From the NCBI GenBank assembly GCA_035656635.1, contig DASRSD010000073.1, positions 1-64,000 of the forward strand: DNA of 64,000 nucleotides, written 5' to 3'. The translations under genes were made by a program, and so were the position numbers. Positions within the stretch are counted from its first letter, which is position 1. Every line of letters begins with the position of its first letter. Below the pieces are notes generated by a model that was not told the origin of the DNA, ran no database searches, and was given only the letters and a program-made list of their open reading frames with translations. Shown in pieces: positions 1 through 10,400 of this stretch. This DNA is from Pirellulales bacterium. Its GTDB lineage: Bacteria; Planctomycetota; Planctomycetia; Pirellulales; JADZDJ01.

Positions 1-1173
1 CACGTGGATATCCAAGCCCAGCGATGCCAGAAATAATCCGGTCAGCCCGCCCAGCGTAAATAGGCCGATGAAGCCCAGCGCGTAGAGCATCGGCGTGTGA
101 AAGGTGATTGAACCGCGGTACAACGTGGCCGTCCAATTGAAGACCTTGATCGCCGACGGACTGGCCACCGCGTAACTCAATAACGAAAATACCAGCGACG
201 CATAGACGGATTGTCCGGCGACAAACATGTGGTGCGCCCAGACTAAAAACCCCAGCACGGCAATTCCCAGGCTGGCCGCCACCACGAACGTGTAACCAAA
301 AATATTCTTCCGCGAAAAGCACGTGATGATTTCGCTCACAATGCCCATCCCGGGCAAAATCATAATGTACACCGCCGGGTGCGAATAAAACCAAAACAGA
401 TGCTGGAACAGCAACGGGTCGCCATGCAAAGCCGGATCGAAAATTCCAACTCCAAAAATCCGCTCGATCGCCACCAGGATCAGGGCCATCGCGATCACTG
501 GCGTGGCTAACAGCAAAATAATGCTGGTGGCATACATCGACCACACAAACAGCGGCAGCCGGAACCAGGTCATTCCCGGCGCCCGCAAGCGGTGCACCGT
601 GACAATGAAATTCAGTCCCGTGAAGATGGACGAAAACCCCGCCACAACAATCGCAGTCATCGCCGGCACGACATCGGTATGCGATGCCTTGCTGCTAAAC
701 GGCGTATAAAACGTCCAGCCGGTGTCAATGCCGCCGCTAAAAATCACCCATAAAATCATCGCCGCGCCGACCATGTAAATGTACCAACTGGCCAAATTGA
801 GCCGCGGGAATGCCAAATCGCGGGCGCCAATCATCAGCGGCAGGCAAAAATTACCCAACACGGCGGGCACGACAGGAACTAAAAAAAAGAAGACCATGAT
901 CACGCCGTGCGCGGTGAACAGCTTGTTATAAGTGTCGGCGGTCACTAGCGCCCCGGCCGGCGTCAGCAAATTCAAGCGAATCAGCGTGGCTGCGATGCCG
1001 CCGATTAAAAACATGCCTGTCACCGACAGTAAATATAATAGCGCGATCCGCTTATGATCCGTCGTCAACAGCCACGACCGCACCCCGTAGGCCTCGTTCA
1101 AATAGTTTGTCTCCGGCTCCGCTACCGGCGGCACTGCAGTTTGAGGTCGATAGGGCGCAGTGATTATGCTCAT
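1..1173 (-). CDS. ctaD: Cytochrome c oxidase subunit I, type A2 (partial, N-terminal 391 residues)
   Basis: Catalytic subunit of a proton-pumping heme-copper oxidase that reduces O2 in the cytoplasmic membrane. No frame for it is listed as a closed ORF because the gene runs off the left edge; translating the minus strand from the ATG at 1173 gives 391 residues without a stop. Visible landmarks are the heme a ligand His89 in TAHGVIMVF, the CuB/heme a3 segment WFYSHPAVY (residues 261-269), the second CuB pair WAHHMF (His314/His315), and Lys in SAIKVFNW of the K-channel. The usual GHPEV glutamate is absent and replaced by YSHPxV, the published signature of A2-type oxidases, in which Tyr-Ser takes over the D-channel end. 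The start overlaps the subunit II stop as ATGA. It is the last visible gene of the act-cox operon. Confidence 0.96.
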   Translation of the reverse strand, partial: MSIITAPYRPQTAVPPVAEPETNYLNEAYGVRSWLLTTDHKRIALLYLLSVTGMFLIGGIAATLIRLNLLTPAGALVTADTYNKLFTAHGVIMVFFFLVPVVPAVLGNFCLPLMIGARDLAFPRLNLASWYIYMVGAAMILWVIFSGGIDTGWTFYTPFSSKASHTDVVPAMTAIVVAGFSSIFTGLNFIVTVHRLRAPGMTWFRLPLFVWSMYATSIILLLATPVIAMALILVAIERIFGVGIFDPALHGDPLLFQHLFWFYSHPAVYIMILPGMGIVSEIITCFSRKNIFGYTFVVAASLGIAVLGFLVWAHHMFVAGQSVYASLVFSLLSYAVASPSAIKVFNWTATLYRGSITFHTPMLYALGFIGLFTLGGLTGLFLASLGLDIHV

Positions 1174-2261
1174 CGTGAATTTCGAGCTGCAGGTAGGGCA
1201 GGGGGTTGAGTCGCAGATGGCAAGCTGTTGGACGGCTGAACGACACCGGGTTGATTAACGCCAGGCGCTGGATTGGTAACCCCTACTGGATTCGTCGGTG
1301 GAGGTAAAGCTTCTTCCGTGCGAACCGGTGTTTGTCCAGTGACCAATGACTTGATGAACGCGATTAATTTGATCAAATCTTCTTCCGTGACCTGGCCTTG
1401 AAACGTGGGCATAATCGGTTCCCAGCCCAGCACCACTTTCGCTTGCGGATTTAAAATCGATTCGCGAAGGTAGTTGTCGTCGGCCACCACCGCGCCTCCG
1501 CCGCGCAGCGGCACAAGCTGATCGTACAAATTCTCCAACAGCGGTGCTCGGGCCTGCGCATTTGCCGAGTGGCAGGTGATGCATTGCAGCTTCAAAAACA
1601 GTTTGCGCCCCTCTAGCGCCAAGGAGCCTTCGGCATGTAAATTTAACCATTGTTCGTAATCGGCCGGGGGCATCACCTCCACCGTGCCTTGCATTCCGGC
1701 ATGATTGGTGCCGCAATACTGCGAGCAAAATAGGTGATAGCGCCCCACAGCGGTCGGCGTAAACCAGGTGTACACGTACCGGCCAGGCAGCACGTCAATT
1801 TTGGTGCGAAAGGCGGGCACAAAAAAATCGTGAATCACGTCTTCCGAAGTCAGCGTGAGCTTCACCGGTTGTCCCAGCGGAACGTGCACCTCGTTAATCT
1901 CGCGCTGGCCCTCGGGATGCTGCACTTTCCACATCCATTGCTTGCCGACGACATACAAATCGAGTGCATCCTTCGGTGGCTGCGCCAGCGCGAAATAAAT
2001 TTGTGCGCCCCACGCAAACATCACTAAGAAAATCAAAAACGGCGCGGTACTCCAGAAAATTTCCAGCCACGTAGAACCGGTAATTCGGGGCGTGGCCAGA
2101 TTCGACGGCCGCCGCCGGTAGCGGATGGAAAAATAAACTACCAGCACAAACACGCCCAGCGCCACCGTGCCCGTCACTGCCAACAGAAAGAACAATAGTG
2201 AATCAATCCGCGGCGCAATGGCCGAAGCTTGCTCAGGAAATAATGGAAGTTGTGCGAACAT
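1170..2261 (-). CDS. ctaC: Cytochrome c oxidase subunit II with C-terminal cytochrome c domain
   Basis: Electron-entry subunit of the oxidase (363 residues). Two N-terminal membrane segments (about 22-45 and 68-92) precede a periplasmic cupredoxin domain. The binuclear CuA ligands are visible as His144 (DVIHDFF), Cys179 and Cys183 (CSQYCGTNH), His187 and Met190. A fused class I cytochrome c domain follows, with heme site CITCH at 227-231 and a likely axial Met284 in PIMPTF. This caa3-like build is common for oxidases partnered with alternative complex III, and lets electrons pass without a soluble carrier. The C-terminal 40 residues are a Pro-rich tail. It starts 3 bases after the SCO stop and overlaps ctaD by 4 bases. 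Confidence 0.97.
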   Translation of the reverse strand: MFAQLPLFPEQASAIAPRIDSLLFFLLAVTGTVALGVFVLVVYFSIRYRRRPSNLATPRITGSTWLEIFWSTAPFLIFLVMFAWGAQIYFALAQPPKDALDLYVVGKQWMWKVQHPEGQREINEVHVPLGQPVKLTLTSEDVIHDFFVPAFRTKIDVLPGRYVYTWFTPTAVGRYHLFCSQYCGTNHAGMQGTVEVMPPADYEQWLNLHAEGSLALEGRKLFLKLQCITCHSANAQARAPLLENLYDQLVPLRGGGAVVADDNYLRESILNPQAKVVLGWEPIMPTFQGQVTEEDLIKLIAFIKSLVTGQTPVRTEEALPPPTNPVGVTNPAPGVNQPGVVQPSNSLPSATQPPALPAARNSR

Positions 2262-2264
2262 CGC

Positions 2265-3104
2265 TTATTTTACCGCCGTAGCTTGCCGCCGGGCTCTTTT
2301 CCAATCGTGATACCAACTGCGACCAATCCAGGAAAACATCACCAAGATGGTCAGCCCGCCGGCTAAGCGCACCAGCGCCATCGCCGAGGCAGTGTATTTT
2401 CCTGTCGCCGGATCGTAGTGGTAACACAACAGCAGCAATTGATCGACCGGCGTGCCAATTTTTCCCGCCGATGATTCGACCAGCGCCAGGCGCAGGTCGC
2501 GCGGCGGATATTCAATGCCGAAAAAATAGCGCGAAAGCTTGCCTTGCGGCGTGAGCACCATAATTCCGCTGCCGTGCGCGTATTGATCGGTAACCGGATC
2601 ATAAACGTAGCGAAATCCCACAGCCCGGGTGAGCGCTTGAATGGCTTCCGAATCGCCGGTCAAAAAATGCCAGCCATCTTCGGTTCCCGAGCGGCCGTAA
2701 CTTTTTACGTACGATGCTTTTTTCTGAGCCGCCAGCTCCGGCGAATCTTGCGGATCGAAACTGACCGTCACGACCCGATACTGCCGTCCCATGTCGAAAT
2801 TGACTTCGTGCAGGCTGTCGACCAATCCGTTCAGCACTTCGGTGCATAGCATCGGGCAACGGAAGTACGCCAACACCAAAATGACTGGGTGCTCTGAATC
2901 GAAATAATCACCGAGATAAACCGTGGCGCCAGTTTCATCGCGAAAAACCAAATTGGCCGGCAGTTGTTCGCTCAATCGCTGGTCAATGCCGACACGGTCT
3001 ATAATATTTGCCGGCGGCTCATCTCCCGCCTGAGCAAAAACGAATGCCGGAGCCAGCCACGTCAGCCAGAAAAAAGTTCCACCAATCAGTTTAGCGGTTT
3101 TCAT
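2265..3104 (-). CDS. SCO1/SenC family copper chaperone
   Basis: Membrane-anchored thioredoxin-fold protein expected to deliver copper to, or reduce, the CuA site of subunit II encoded next door. I chose the ATG at 3104 (279 residues): it has an AGGA about 9 bases upstream and is followed directly by a signal or anchor segment (residues 5-25). The longer frame from 3173 would overlap the upstream gene by over 80 bases. The copper-binding pair is seen as FRCPMLC (Cys83, Cys87) and the third ligand as His177 in YAHGSG. A second hydrophobic segment near the C-terminus (LAGGLTILVMFSWIG) suggests a C-terminal membrane anchor, a form also found in other act-cox operons. Its 5' end overlaps the preceding unknown gene by 14 bases. 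Confidence 0.93.
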   Translation of the reverse strand: MKTAKLIGGTFFWLTWLAPAFVFAQAGDEPPANIIDRVGIDQRLSEQLPANLVFRDETGATVYLGDYFDSEHPVILVLAYFRCPMLCTEVLNGLVDSLHEVNFDMGRQYRVVTVSFDPQDSPELAAQKKASYVKSYGRSGTEDGWHFLTGDSEAIQALTRAVGFRYVYDPVTDQYAHGSGIMVLTPQGKLSRYFFGIEYPPRDLRLALVESSAGKIGTPVDQLLLLCYHYDPATGKYTASAMALVRLAGGLTILVMFSWIGRSWYHDWKRARRQATAVK

Positions 3105-3576
3105 CGACAGCATTCCTAGGAGTATTGATTCGCGGGTTCGCCGAATCGTTGGAATTGCTTCCCGGCAAACCATGTTCGATCACCAATTTCATCGCCTGAC
3201 GAATCGGAATCCGCACAATTCGCTGGTTCTTATTCACCCAGCCGTAAGTTTGCAATTGTTCGAGTTCAGTCTGCTGCGCGGAAAGTAGGGGAGTGGTGCT
3301 TTGTTCGCCAGCGCTCATCATTTCGATTCCTTCCAATCGCGGCTGCGGCGGCAACACCAATCCGTCGCCATTGGCCGAAGTGTTGCTGCGCATGTCGGCC
3401 GGCTGCAAAAGCTGGTCAAACATCCATCGACCGACGAGGCAGCAGCCCACAATCAGGCCAGCCACAGTCAGAATTGAAAAAACAGTCGTTCGCGCGCTAA
3501 CGTCGGTGTATTCATGACCGGCATTTGATTCGTGATTTCGTTCAGCGGCATTCATTGCGCTGGCTGTTTTACTCAC
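3091..3576 (-). CDS. Conserved single-membrane-segment protein of the act-cox operon, function unknown
   Basis: A protein of about 161 residues if the GTG at 3576 is used; this gives a GTGA overlap with the actF stop, like the neighbouring junctions. An ATG at 3555 (MNAAERNH) is the alternative. It has one hydrophobic segment (TTVFSILTVAGLIVGCCLVG) and a hydrophilic C-terminal half with a distinctive stretch, YGWVNKNQRIVRIPIRQAM followed by KLVIEHGLP. From memory, proteins with a similar W-V-x-R-I-P-I-x-x-A-M pattern recur at this position in act-cox operons of other bacteria, but I know of no assigned role. The context between actF and sco suggests an assembly factor or accessory subunit of the respiratory supercomplex. 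Confidence 0.8.
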   Translation of the reverse strand: MSKTASAMNAAERNHESNAGHEYTDVSARTTVFSILTVAGLIVGCCLVGRWMFDQLLQPADMRSNTSANGDGLVLPPQPRLEGIEMMSAGEQSTTPLLSAQQTELEQLQTYGWVNKNQRIVRIPIRQAMKLVIEHGLPGSNSNDSANPRINTPRNAVDENR

Positions 3577-4760
3577 GCCGCCACCTCCGGCAGATATTCT
3601 GCCAGGTATGGATCGCTTGTCGGCAACAGCGGCCGCCGCTTTAGCAGCCACAGAAAACACCACGTCCAAATTCCACCAATGGCTGCAAGCGCCGCCAGAT
3701 CGAACACCCAATAGAACGACATTCCGCCAGGATAGGCCGCCTCAATCCACCAATACAGATCGACAAATCGCATCGCCAGCACTAACAGCGCAATGCCCGC
3801 CAATCGCTGCGAACTTTCTTTCATCTCGCGCGACAGCAACAACAAAAACGGCGCGGCAAACTGGAACAATACCAGCGCCATCGCCGTCCATTGCCACCCG
3901 CCTTGAATGCGATGCAAATACCAGGGAATTTCTTCCGGTAAGTTCTCAGCCCAGATAATCAAAAACTGTGAGAACGACAGGTATGCCCACAACATGACGA
4001 ACGTGAGCACTAAATTTCCCAAATCGCGCCGGTGTTGGGTGTGGAGGGCGCCAGCCAACGCCCCGCGTTCGGCCAGCCACATTATCACTGCGACCGAAAA
4101 CGCAATTCCAGATAATAATTGCCCGGCCGCAAATAGCGGAGGATAAATGGTTGAATACCAGCGCGGTTCCAGCGACATCACCCAGTCGACCGAAGCAAAA
4201 GTAATGGTCAGCCCGTAAATGACAATTCCTGGTCCGCTCAAGGTGCCGCAGCGGCGCGATAAATCCGCCGACGGACCAAGCCGATCCTGCAAATTCGACC
4301 AATGCCTGAGCACCACGGCAAGCACAATCCATAGTCCCAAATAAATGGCCGCACGAATTTCAAAGGCAACGGGGTTTAAATACTGCGCCTTGTGAAGCAA
4401 CTCTGGAGATTCAGCGACTGCCTGCGACTGCGTCCACACGTACAACTGCGGCAAGCCGGCAACCAAGGGCAAAAATAAAATCGCCACTACCGGCAGCGTG
4501 CCGGCGGCGGCCTCAAAAATTCGCCGCAACAGCAGACCCCAGGCTCCGCCGGTCAAATATTGGGTCATCAACAGCACGAGCGATCCCAAGGCAATTCCCA
4601 ACCAAAAATTCCAGGCTACCAAATATGCCCGAAAGAAGTGATCTGGCCAAAACACCGCGCCGATTGCGCACATGATGATCCCACCGCCGGCCACAACCAG
4701 TGCTCGGCGCTGGACGAGCGTCCAGTTCACTTGCACGGCGGATGGCATGCTCGAAATCAT
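3573..4760 (-). CDS. actF: Alternative complex III polytopic subunit ActF
   Basis: One of the two NrfD/PsrC-like integral membrane subunits of the quinol:cytochrome c oxidoreductase. About ten hydrophobic segments cover the protein, beginning with ALVVAGGGIIMCAIGAVFW and ending with a Trp-rich helix near GGIWTWCFLWLLKRR. I set the start at the ATG at 4760 (395 residues) because it forms an ATGA overlap with the actE stop; the longer frame to 4871 would run over actE. Identity rests mainly on membrane topology, length and fixed position after actE in the operon, and less on motifs. In known complexes ActF lacks the clearer quinone pocket of ActC. Confidence 0.9.
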   Translation of the reverse strand: MISSMPSAVQVNWTLVQRRALVVAGGGIIMCAIGAVFWPDHFFRAYLVAWNFWLGIALGSLVLLMTQYLTGGAWGLLLRRIFEAAAGTLPVVAILFLPLVAGLPQLYVWTQSQAVAESPELLHKAQYLNPVAFEIRAAIYLGLWIVLAVVLRHWSNLQDRLGPSADLSRRCGTLSGPGIVIYGLTITFASVDWVMSLEPRWYSTIYPPLFAAGQLLSGIAFSVAVIMWLAERGALAGALHTQHRRDLGNLVLTFVMLWAYLSFSQFLIIWAENLPEEIPWYLHRIQGGWQWTAMALVLFQFAAPFLLLLSREMKESSQRLAGIALLVLAMRFVDLYWWIEAAYPGGMSFYWVFDLAALAAIGGIWTWCFLWLLKRRPLLPTSDPYLAEYLPEVAA

Positions 4761-5488
4761 GGCGTGGCTTCCAGTATGCGGAATGCTTCTTCTCGAACTT
4801 CGGCAGGCAAATCGTCGAGAGGAACCTGCTGGCTGTATTGCAGTGTGCGGATGTATGCCGCAATGGCCCACCGATCGCGCAGCTCAACCTGTGTCGAGTA
4901 ATCGGCCATGGCGCCATAACCACGGGTGGCCACATCAAATATGTAACCGATCGGGACATCGCGCAGCGGCACCTGATATCCACTGCGGGCAAGCTGCCGA
5001 GAATTATCGGTGATATAGGAAGGGGGCTGCGTATACCCGCGCCGCACAATCGGACCGTTGCCCGTTCCGCTTGGACCGTGACAGACGGCACAATAGATTG
5101 TGTAGCGCTCCTGGCCTCGCTCTAGGATTTCCGCGGTGAGCTTAAACGGCAGATTCGTAACAAACTCGTCTGGATTAAGCGGTGGTTGCACGGAGGCGGC
5201 AGTTGTGCTAACCGCCGCTGCCGCAGTGCGCGGCGCGATAACCGATCGCCTGCCGGTGGACATTGAATCGTCCTCCAACGCACCGCGCGGAACGGTTCCG
5301 CTGACCAACGGGCGCGATGCCCGGCCATCGGCAAAAAACCGGCTTGCCTCTAAGGGTCGGTAACTTGGTTGCTGGGCCATTTTTTGTTCACAACCTGCAA
5401 GCAGCACCGCACCGGCAAGCACCGCGCCGAGCGCCCCAGCGGAGCACCTTTGCCAGCCAACCTCGGTGTGCAGCCGCTCGTACCTCAT
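4757..5488 (-). CDS. actE: Alternative complex III monoheme cytochrome c lipoprotein ActE
   Basis: Periplasmic cytochrome subunit (243 residues). It carries a lipoprotein signal ending in LLAGC (Cys33), a low-complexity linker of about 80 residues, and a class I cytochrome c domain with heme site CAVCH at 133-137. The GAMADYS stretch further on supplies a candidate axial Met. The family role is passing electrons from the ActA/ActB side to the oxidase's own cytochrome c domain. Both ends overlap neighbours by 4 bases (ATGA), which suggests translational coupling with actD and actF. Confidence 0.93.
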   Translation of the reverse strand: MRYERLHTEVGWQRCSAGALGAVLAGAVLLAGCEQKMAQQPSYRPLEASRFFADGRASRPLVSGTVPRGALEDDSMSTGRRSVIAPRTAAAAVSTTAASVQPPLNPDEFVTNLPFKLTAEILERGQERYTIYCAVCHGPSGTGNGPIVRRGYTQPPSYITDNSRQLARSGYQVPLRDVPIGYIFDVATRGYGAMADYSTQVELRDRWAIAAYIRTLQYSQQVPLDDLPAEVREEAFRILEATP

Positions 5489-6024
5489 GGCGGCACCTCA
5501 AAAATTTCCTTGGGCTTTAATCCAGCAAGAAAATTTCGAGTTTCTTCCAATTGAAACTTTGGGTCGACCGCTTCAATGCACAAAAAGAATCGGTCGCGGC
5601 TGGCCATGGCAAACCGTGGAACATTGAATACTGGATGATACGGCGTCGGCAACCGATTGAGCGCGAACAACCCCACCACTGCCGCCGCCGAGGCACACAA
5701 AATCGTGAGTTCGAACGTGACGGGAATGAACATCGGCCAACTGTTGTACGGATGTCCGGCCACGTTGATGGGATAGTTCACCGCTGCGCACCAATACTGG
5801 AGATAAAATCCGCCAACGCAGCCGATCACACCGCCAATGAAAATGATCAGCGGCAAGCGAGTGCTATGAAATCCGAGTGCGGCGGGCAAACCTTCGACCG
5901 GGAAGGGCGTGTAGGCATCCATTTTTTGGTAGCCCGCCTCGCGCGCGGCCTTTGCGGCGGCGACTACTTCGGTCGGCTGTTCAAATTCAGCCAGTAAGCC
6001 GTAAATTTTGTTTGTTTTTGCCAT
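5485..6024 (-). CDS. actD: Alternative complex III subunit ActD (DUF3341)
   Basis: Small membrane subunit (179 residues) of the quinol:cytochrome c oxidoreductase. An N-terminal cytoplasmic alpha/beta domain (KIYGLLAEFEQPTEVVAAAK) has the DUF3341 opening typical of ActD. Two transmembrane helices follow (about 60-80 and 100-122), separated by the loop NYPINVAGHPYNSWP that is characteristic of the family. The C-terminus returns to the cytoplasm (DRFFLCIEAVDPKF). The ATG at 6024 lies 20 bases after the actC stop and the stop overlaps actE. Confidence 0.95.
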   Translation of the reverse strand: MAKTNKIYGLLAEFEQPTEVVAAAKAAREAGYQKMDAYTPFPVEGLPAALGFHSTRLPLIIFIGGVIGCVGGFYLQYWCAAVNYPINVAGHPYNSWPMFIPVTFELTILCASAAAVVGLFALNRLPTPYHPVFNVPRFAMASRDRFFLCIEAVDPKFQLEETRNFLAGLKPKEIFEVPP

Positions 6025-6044
6025 TCAGGCTTCGCTCGCTCTTT

Positions 6045-7460
6045 TCATTCCGCCGGTTCTGACGTGTGCGGCATCGTCGCGCCCAGCTCTTGGGCTTCGG
6101 GTACTAGTTCGCGCATTTCGGACATCGAAATCGCAGGCAGCAAACGTAAGAATAAAAACAACAACGCACAGAACAGGCCAATCGACCCCAACAGCGTGGT
6201 CCAATCCCAAACAGTGGGGGAGTACATGCCCCATGACGACGGCAAAAAGTCGCGCTGCAAACTCGTGATAATAATGACAAACCGTTCCAACCACATGCCC
6301 AACAACACAATCAAGGCCACGACAAACAGCGTCGGTACGTTGTTCCGAGCCGCCTTCCACCACAAAATTTGCGGAATCACCACGTTGCAAGCAATCAGTA
6401 GCCAATAACTCCAGGCATACGGACCGGTCATGCGGTTGTGCTGCACGAACATTTCGTATTTGTTGCCGCTGTACCAGGCCATGAAGAATTCGATGAAATA
6501 ACCATAAGCGACAATCAGCCCGGTGGCTAACATGACTTTCGCCATGTTTTGCAAGTGGCGTGCGGTAATGAAATCCTGCAGGCCATAGAAATATCGCAGC
6601 GGAATTGCCAGCACCAACACCATGGCAAAGCCAGAGTAAATGGCCCCAGCCACAAAGTACGGCGGAAAAATGGTCGAGTGCCAGCCGGGTAAATTCGCAA
6701 TGCAAAAATCGAAGCTCACCACGGTATGCACCGACACCACCAGCGGCGTCGCCAATCCAGCCAAAATAAGGTACGCCATCTCGTGCCGCCGCCAATGCCG
6801 GGCCGAGCCGCGCCAGCCCATCGCCATCGCGCCATAAACAATTTGCGCGAACCGGTTGCGGGCTTTATCGCGCAGTGTGGCCATATCGGGAATCATGCCG
6901 ACGTACCAAAACAATAGCGACACGGTGAAGTACGTCGATACCGCAAAGCAGTCCCACACCAACGGGCTGCGAAATTGCGGCCAAATTTTCATGGTGTTAG
7001 GGTAAGGAAACATCCAATAGAAAAACCACGGGCGGCCCATGTGCAGCAGTGGAAATAACCCAGCGCAGGCGACGGCGAACAAGGTCATTGCTTCCGCGAA
7101 GCGATTGATCGACGTGCGCCACTCCTGATGCAACAGCAACAGAATGGCCGAAATGAGCGTGCCGGCGTGCCCAATGCCGATCCACCAGACAAAATTCGTG
7201 ATCGCAAAGCCCCAGGCAACGGGAATATTGATTCCCCAAATTCCAACGCCTACCAGCAGCAAATAGCCAACGGTATATAACAGCAACAGCACCAGCGAAA
7301 ACGAAATGGCGAAACCCAGCCACCAACCCCACGGTGTGCGCCGCTGCAGCACAATGGAACTGATCTTATCGGTGACCGAACCGAAGGTATGCCCCGGTTC
7401 GATCAGCGCAGATTCGGGCGAAGCGGCGTACGGCGGCAAAGGATTTTGAGAGTCGGCCAT
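6045..7460 (-). CDS. actC: Alternative complex III quinol-binding membrane subunit ActC (NrfD family)
   Basis: NrfD/PsrC-type polytopic membrane protein (471 residues) that in characterised complexes holds the quinol site facing ActB. About ten transmembrane helices are seen. Family landmarks include WWIGIGHAGTLISAILLLL, MGRPWFFYWMFPYPNTM and SPLVWDCFAVSTYF. The ATG at 7460 is well placed, 27 bases after actB. The C-terminal 25 residues are acidic and cytoplasmic. Its neighbours on both sides are the other complex III subunits in the canonical order A-B-C-D-E-F. Confidence 0.96.
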   Translation of the reverse strand: MADSQNPLPPYAASPESALIEPGHTFGSVTDKISSIVLQRRTPWGWWLGFAISFSLVLLLLYTVGYLLLVGVGIWGINIPVAWGFAITNFVWWIGIGHAGTLISAILLLLHQEWRTSINRFAEAMTLFAVACAGLFPLLHMGRPWFFYWMFPYPNTMKIWPQFRSPLVWDCFAVSTYFTVSLLFWYVGMIPDMATLRDKARNRFAQIVYGAMAMGWRGSARHWRRHEMAYLILAGLATPLVVSVHTVVSFDFCIANLPGWHSTIFPPYFVAGAIYSGFAMVLVLAIPLRYFYGLQDFITARHLQNMAKVMLATGLIVAYGYFIEFFMAWYSGNKYEMFVQHNRMTGPYAWSYWLLIACNVVIPQILWWKAARNNVPTLFVVALIVLLGMWLERFVIIITSLQRDFLPSSWGMYSPTVWDWTTLLGSIGLFCALLFLFLRLLPAISMSEMRELVPEAQELGATMPHTSEPAE

Positions 7461-7487
7461 CGGTCGGTAAGGTCAGGCTTTCATCAA

Positions 7488-10400
7488 TCAGGACTCTGCT
7501 AGCTCAGGATTTGGATTTCGCACGGCGGCTAAGTACGTGGTCCGGGGACGAGTGTTCAATTCGGCCAGCAGGCCATAGTGCAATGGTTCGCCTTTCAATG
7601 CTGCGACACGGCTGCTGGAATCGTTCATGTCGCCGAAAACAATGGCTTGTGCCGGGCACGCCGCTTGGCATGCGGTTTGAAGTTCACCATCGCGGATGGG
7701 TTGCCCCGATTTCTCGGAATCGATCTGCGCCGCCCGAATGCGCTGCACGCAGTAAGTGCACTTTTCCATCACCCCGCGGCTGCGAACCGTGACGTTGGGA
7801 TTTCGACCCAACTTCAGGCTTTCGGTCGTGAAATCGCCATATTCCAAAAAATTGAAGCGGCGAACTTTGTACGGACAATTATTGGAACAATAACGGGTGC
7901 CGACGCAGCGATTGTAAACCATGTCATTCAGTCCCTCGGCGGAATGCACGGTGGCGCCTACTGGGCATACCAACTCGCAGGGAGCGTTTTCACATTGCAT
8001 GCAGGGCACAGGCTGGAAATACGTGTCAGGATTTTCGGCCTCGCCGGTATAATAGCGATCGACGCGAATCCAATGCATTTCACGGCCGCGCGTCACTTCC
8101 GTTTTTCCGACGATGGGAATGTTGTTTTCCGCCTGGCAGGCCGCCACGCAGGCATTGCAGCCGATGCACGAAGTGAGATCGATCACCATGCCCCATTTAT
8201 TCTTGGGCGGCGAGTAATCGTAACCAGGAAACAGCGTAAGTGGGTTGGCCTGTGGAGTTGACTGAGAGCCGGCTCGATCGTGAGGAGCCGATTGATTTGA
8301 ATCTTCGGCGTGCGGTTCGCCGCCGGGGGTTGGCACCAGCTCGCGCTGAAAGCGGCGGTGTTCTTCATCTTCGTTTTCATCAAGCGTCAGCGGATTTTTT
8401 TGGAACTGCTCGTAGGCCACCGCTCGTACTGGATCGCGGCCTTGCATCGAATGATGCATTTGCGTGCAAGCCAGTGTGTAGGTTTCGTCCAATTTGCGAA
8501 TTTTTGCGCTGCCCGCGAACCATGGCGCCACGGAAGTTCGCAACCGATATGCATTGAAACCCACTCCATTTCCTACCTTGCCGGCTGCAAAGCGCCCATA
8601 ACCCAGGTGCACGGTGATTGAATCGTCGGCATGGCCGGGAAGAATCCAGGCCGGCGCCTGAACGGTGCGGCCATCGACTTCCAATTCGACGAGATCAACA
8701 ATCGCCTGCCCATGCTCGCCGCCGCTGGCGCCAAACGTTTGTGTAAGGCCCAGTTTTTCGGCCGTTTTCGGACTGACGAAGGCCGCGTTATCCCAAGTCA
8801 ACTTGGTGATGGGCTTGGGCAGTTCCTGCAGCCAACCATTGTTGGCGAAGCGGCCGTCGTAAATAGTGGGATCGGGTTGAAAGATTATTTCCAACGATTC
8901 TGATCCGGCAGCAACTTCCTCCGCCACACCGGCAGTTCTGGGCAAATCGGCGGTCCAATTGGGTCGCAGCCGCAAATTTGTGCGGGCTTGATAGGCCGTG
9001 CCGGCAATTAATCCATCGTGTAAGGCCTTTTCCCAGCGGGAATCGAAGTTCTCGCCACCGCCCGCTGGCGGCCAATTTTCGCGCCAGTAGCTGCGAACAA
9101 TTTCATAACCCGACCGCTGGGCCACGTCGAACAAGCCTGATAGAACCTCGTGGGCGCTGAGGCCGTTATAGAGCGGAGCGATCAACGGCTGCTGGATTGA
9201 AGCCGTGCCGTCGTACGCTCGCGCGTCTCCCCACGCTTCCAAAAAATGCGATTGCGGAATATGCCATTCACACAGTGCGGCGGTTTCGTCTTGATATAAA
9301 CCAAGATGTGCGTACACCGGCACGCTTGGCAAATGCTTGGCAAACTCGAGGTCCGCTGGGGCGTTGAACACTGGATTTCCGCTTAGAACCAGCAGCATCT
9401 CCACTTCACCAGCTTCCATTTCCCGCACCAGGGTTGTCAAATCTTCCGTCTGATTTGTGGGCTTTGCCTCAACCGGCGAAATGTACTTCACTGTGCCGGT
9501 GTTTTCCAGCGTGTTGTTCATTGCCTGAGCCAGCGCATGCACTTTTGCCGGCTGTCCTGCGCCGGCAATCACCAGGCTTGCCCCACGGTGGGCCGTCAAA
9601 TCTTTGGCCACCGCTGCAATCCAGCGCCTCACTGGCTCCGACATGGTTTGCTGATCGCCCACAGCCGATGCCGACGACGGCAACCCGATTGATAGTTCGG
9701 CGGCCAGCGCACGCGCAAATTTCTCTACGTCGCTGGCACGCATGGGCAATCGATGATCGGCCACAGAACCGGTCACCGACGGGCAGCATTCAACAACATA
9801 CAAACGATTCATCGCTTGATTTTTTGTTTGCTGCACCGCGGATCGCCGCCGGGCCATAAAATCTCGAGCATAGCGCACATGAGCTGATCCGGAATTCAGA
9901 AAATCGGCATCCAGCGACAACACCACGTCGGCTGCGGAAAAATCGTAGATTGGTTGCACCATTTCGCCAAAGACTAACTGCGATCCCTGCTGTGCGCCGC
10001 TGCTGTGGGCCGGCTCGTATTGATACCAGCGTGCCTGCGGAAACGCCTGCACGAGCGAACTGCCACGCCCCATCAACTGATCGGCCAAGGCAGGCGATGT
10101 CACCGTTTCCGTCAGAATTCGCAAGCCCCGCCCTTGATTAGGCCTTAACTTCTCCAAGGCCATGCGCAAGGCCAGCTGCGCCGCACTCCAACTGCTGGGC
10201 ATTCCGTGATGAGTAACCGATTGCGAACGGTCCGGATCGTACAGCCCCAAAATCGCCGCTTGTGCAAACGGATCGGAGGCACCCAAGCTGGCCGGATGAT
10301 CGGGGTTGCCTTCGATTTTTGTGGGTCGCCCCTCGTGGCTTTTCACCAGCAAACCGGTGGCTCCGCCGCCAAGCGTCATCGCAGTAGCAAAGAACATCGG

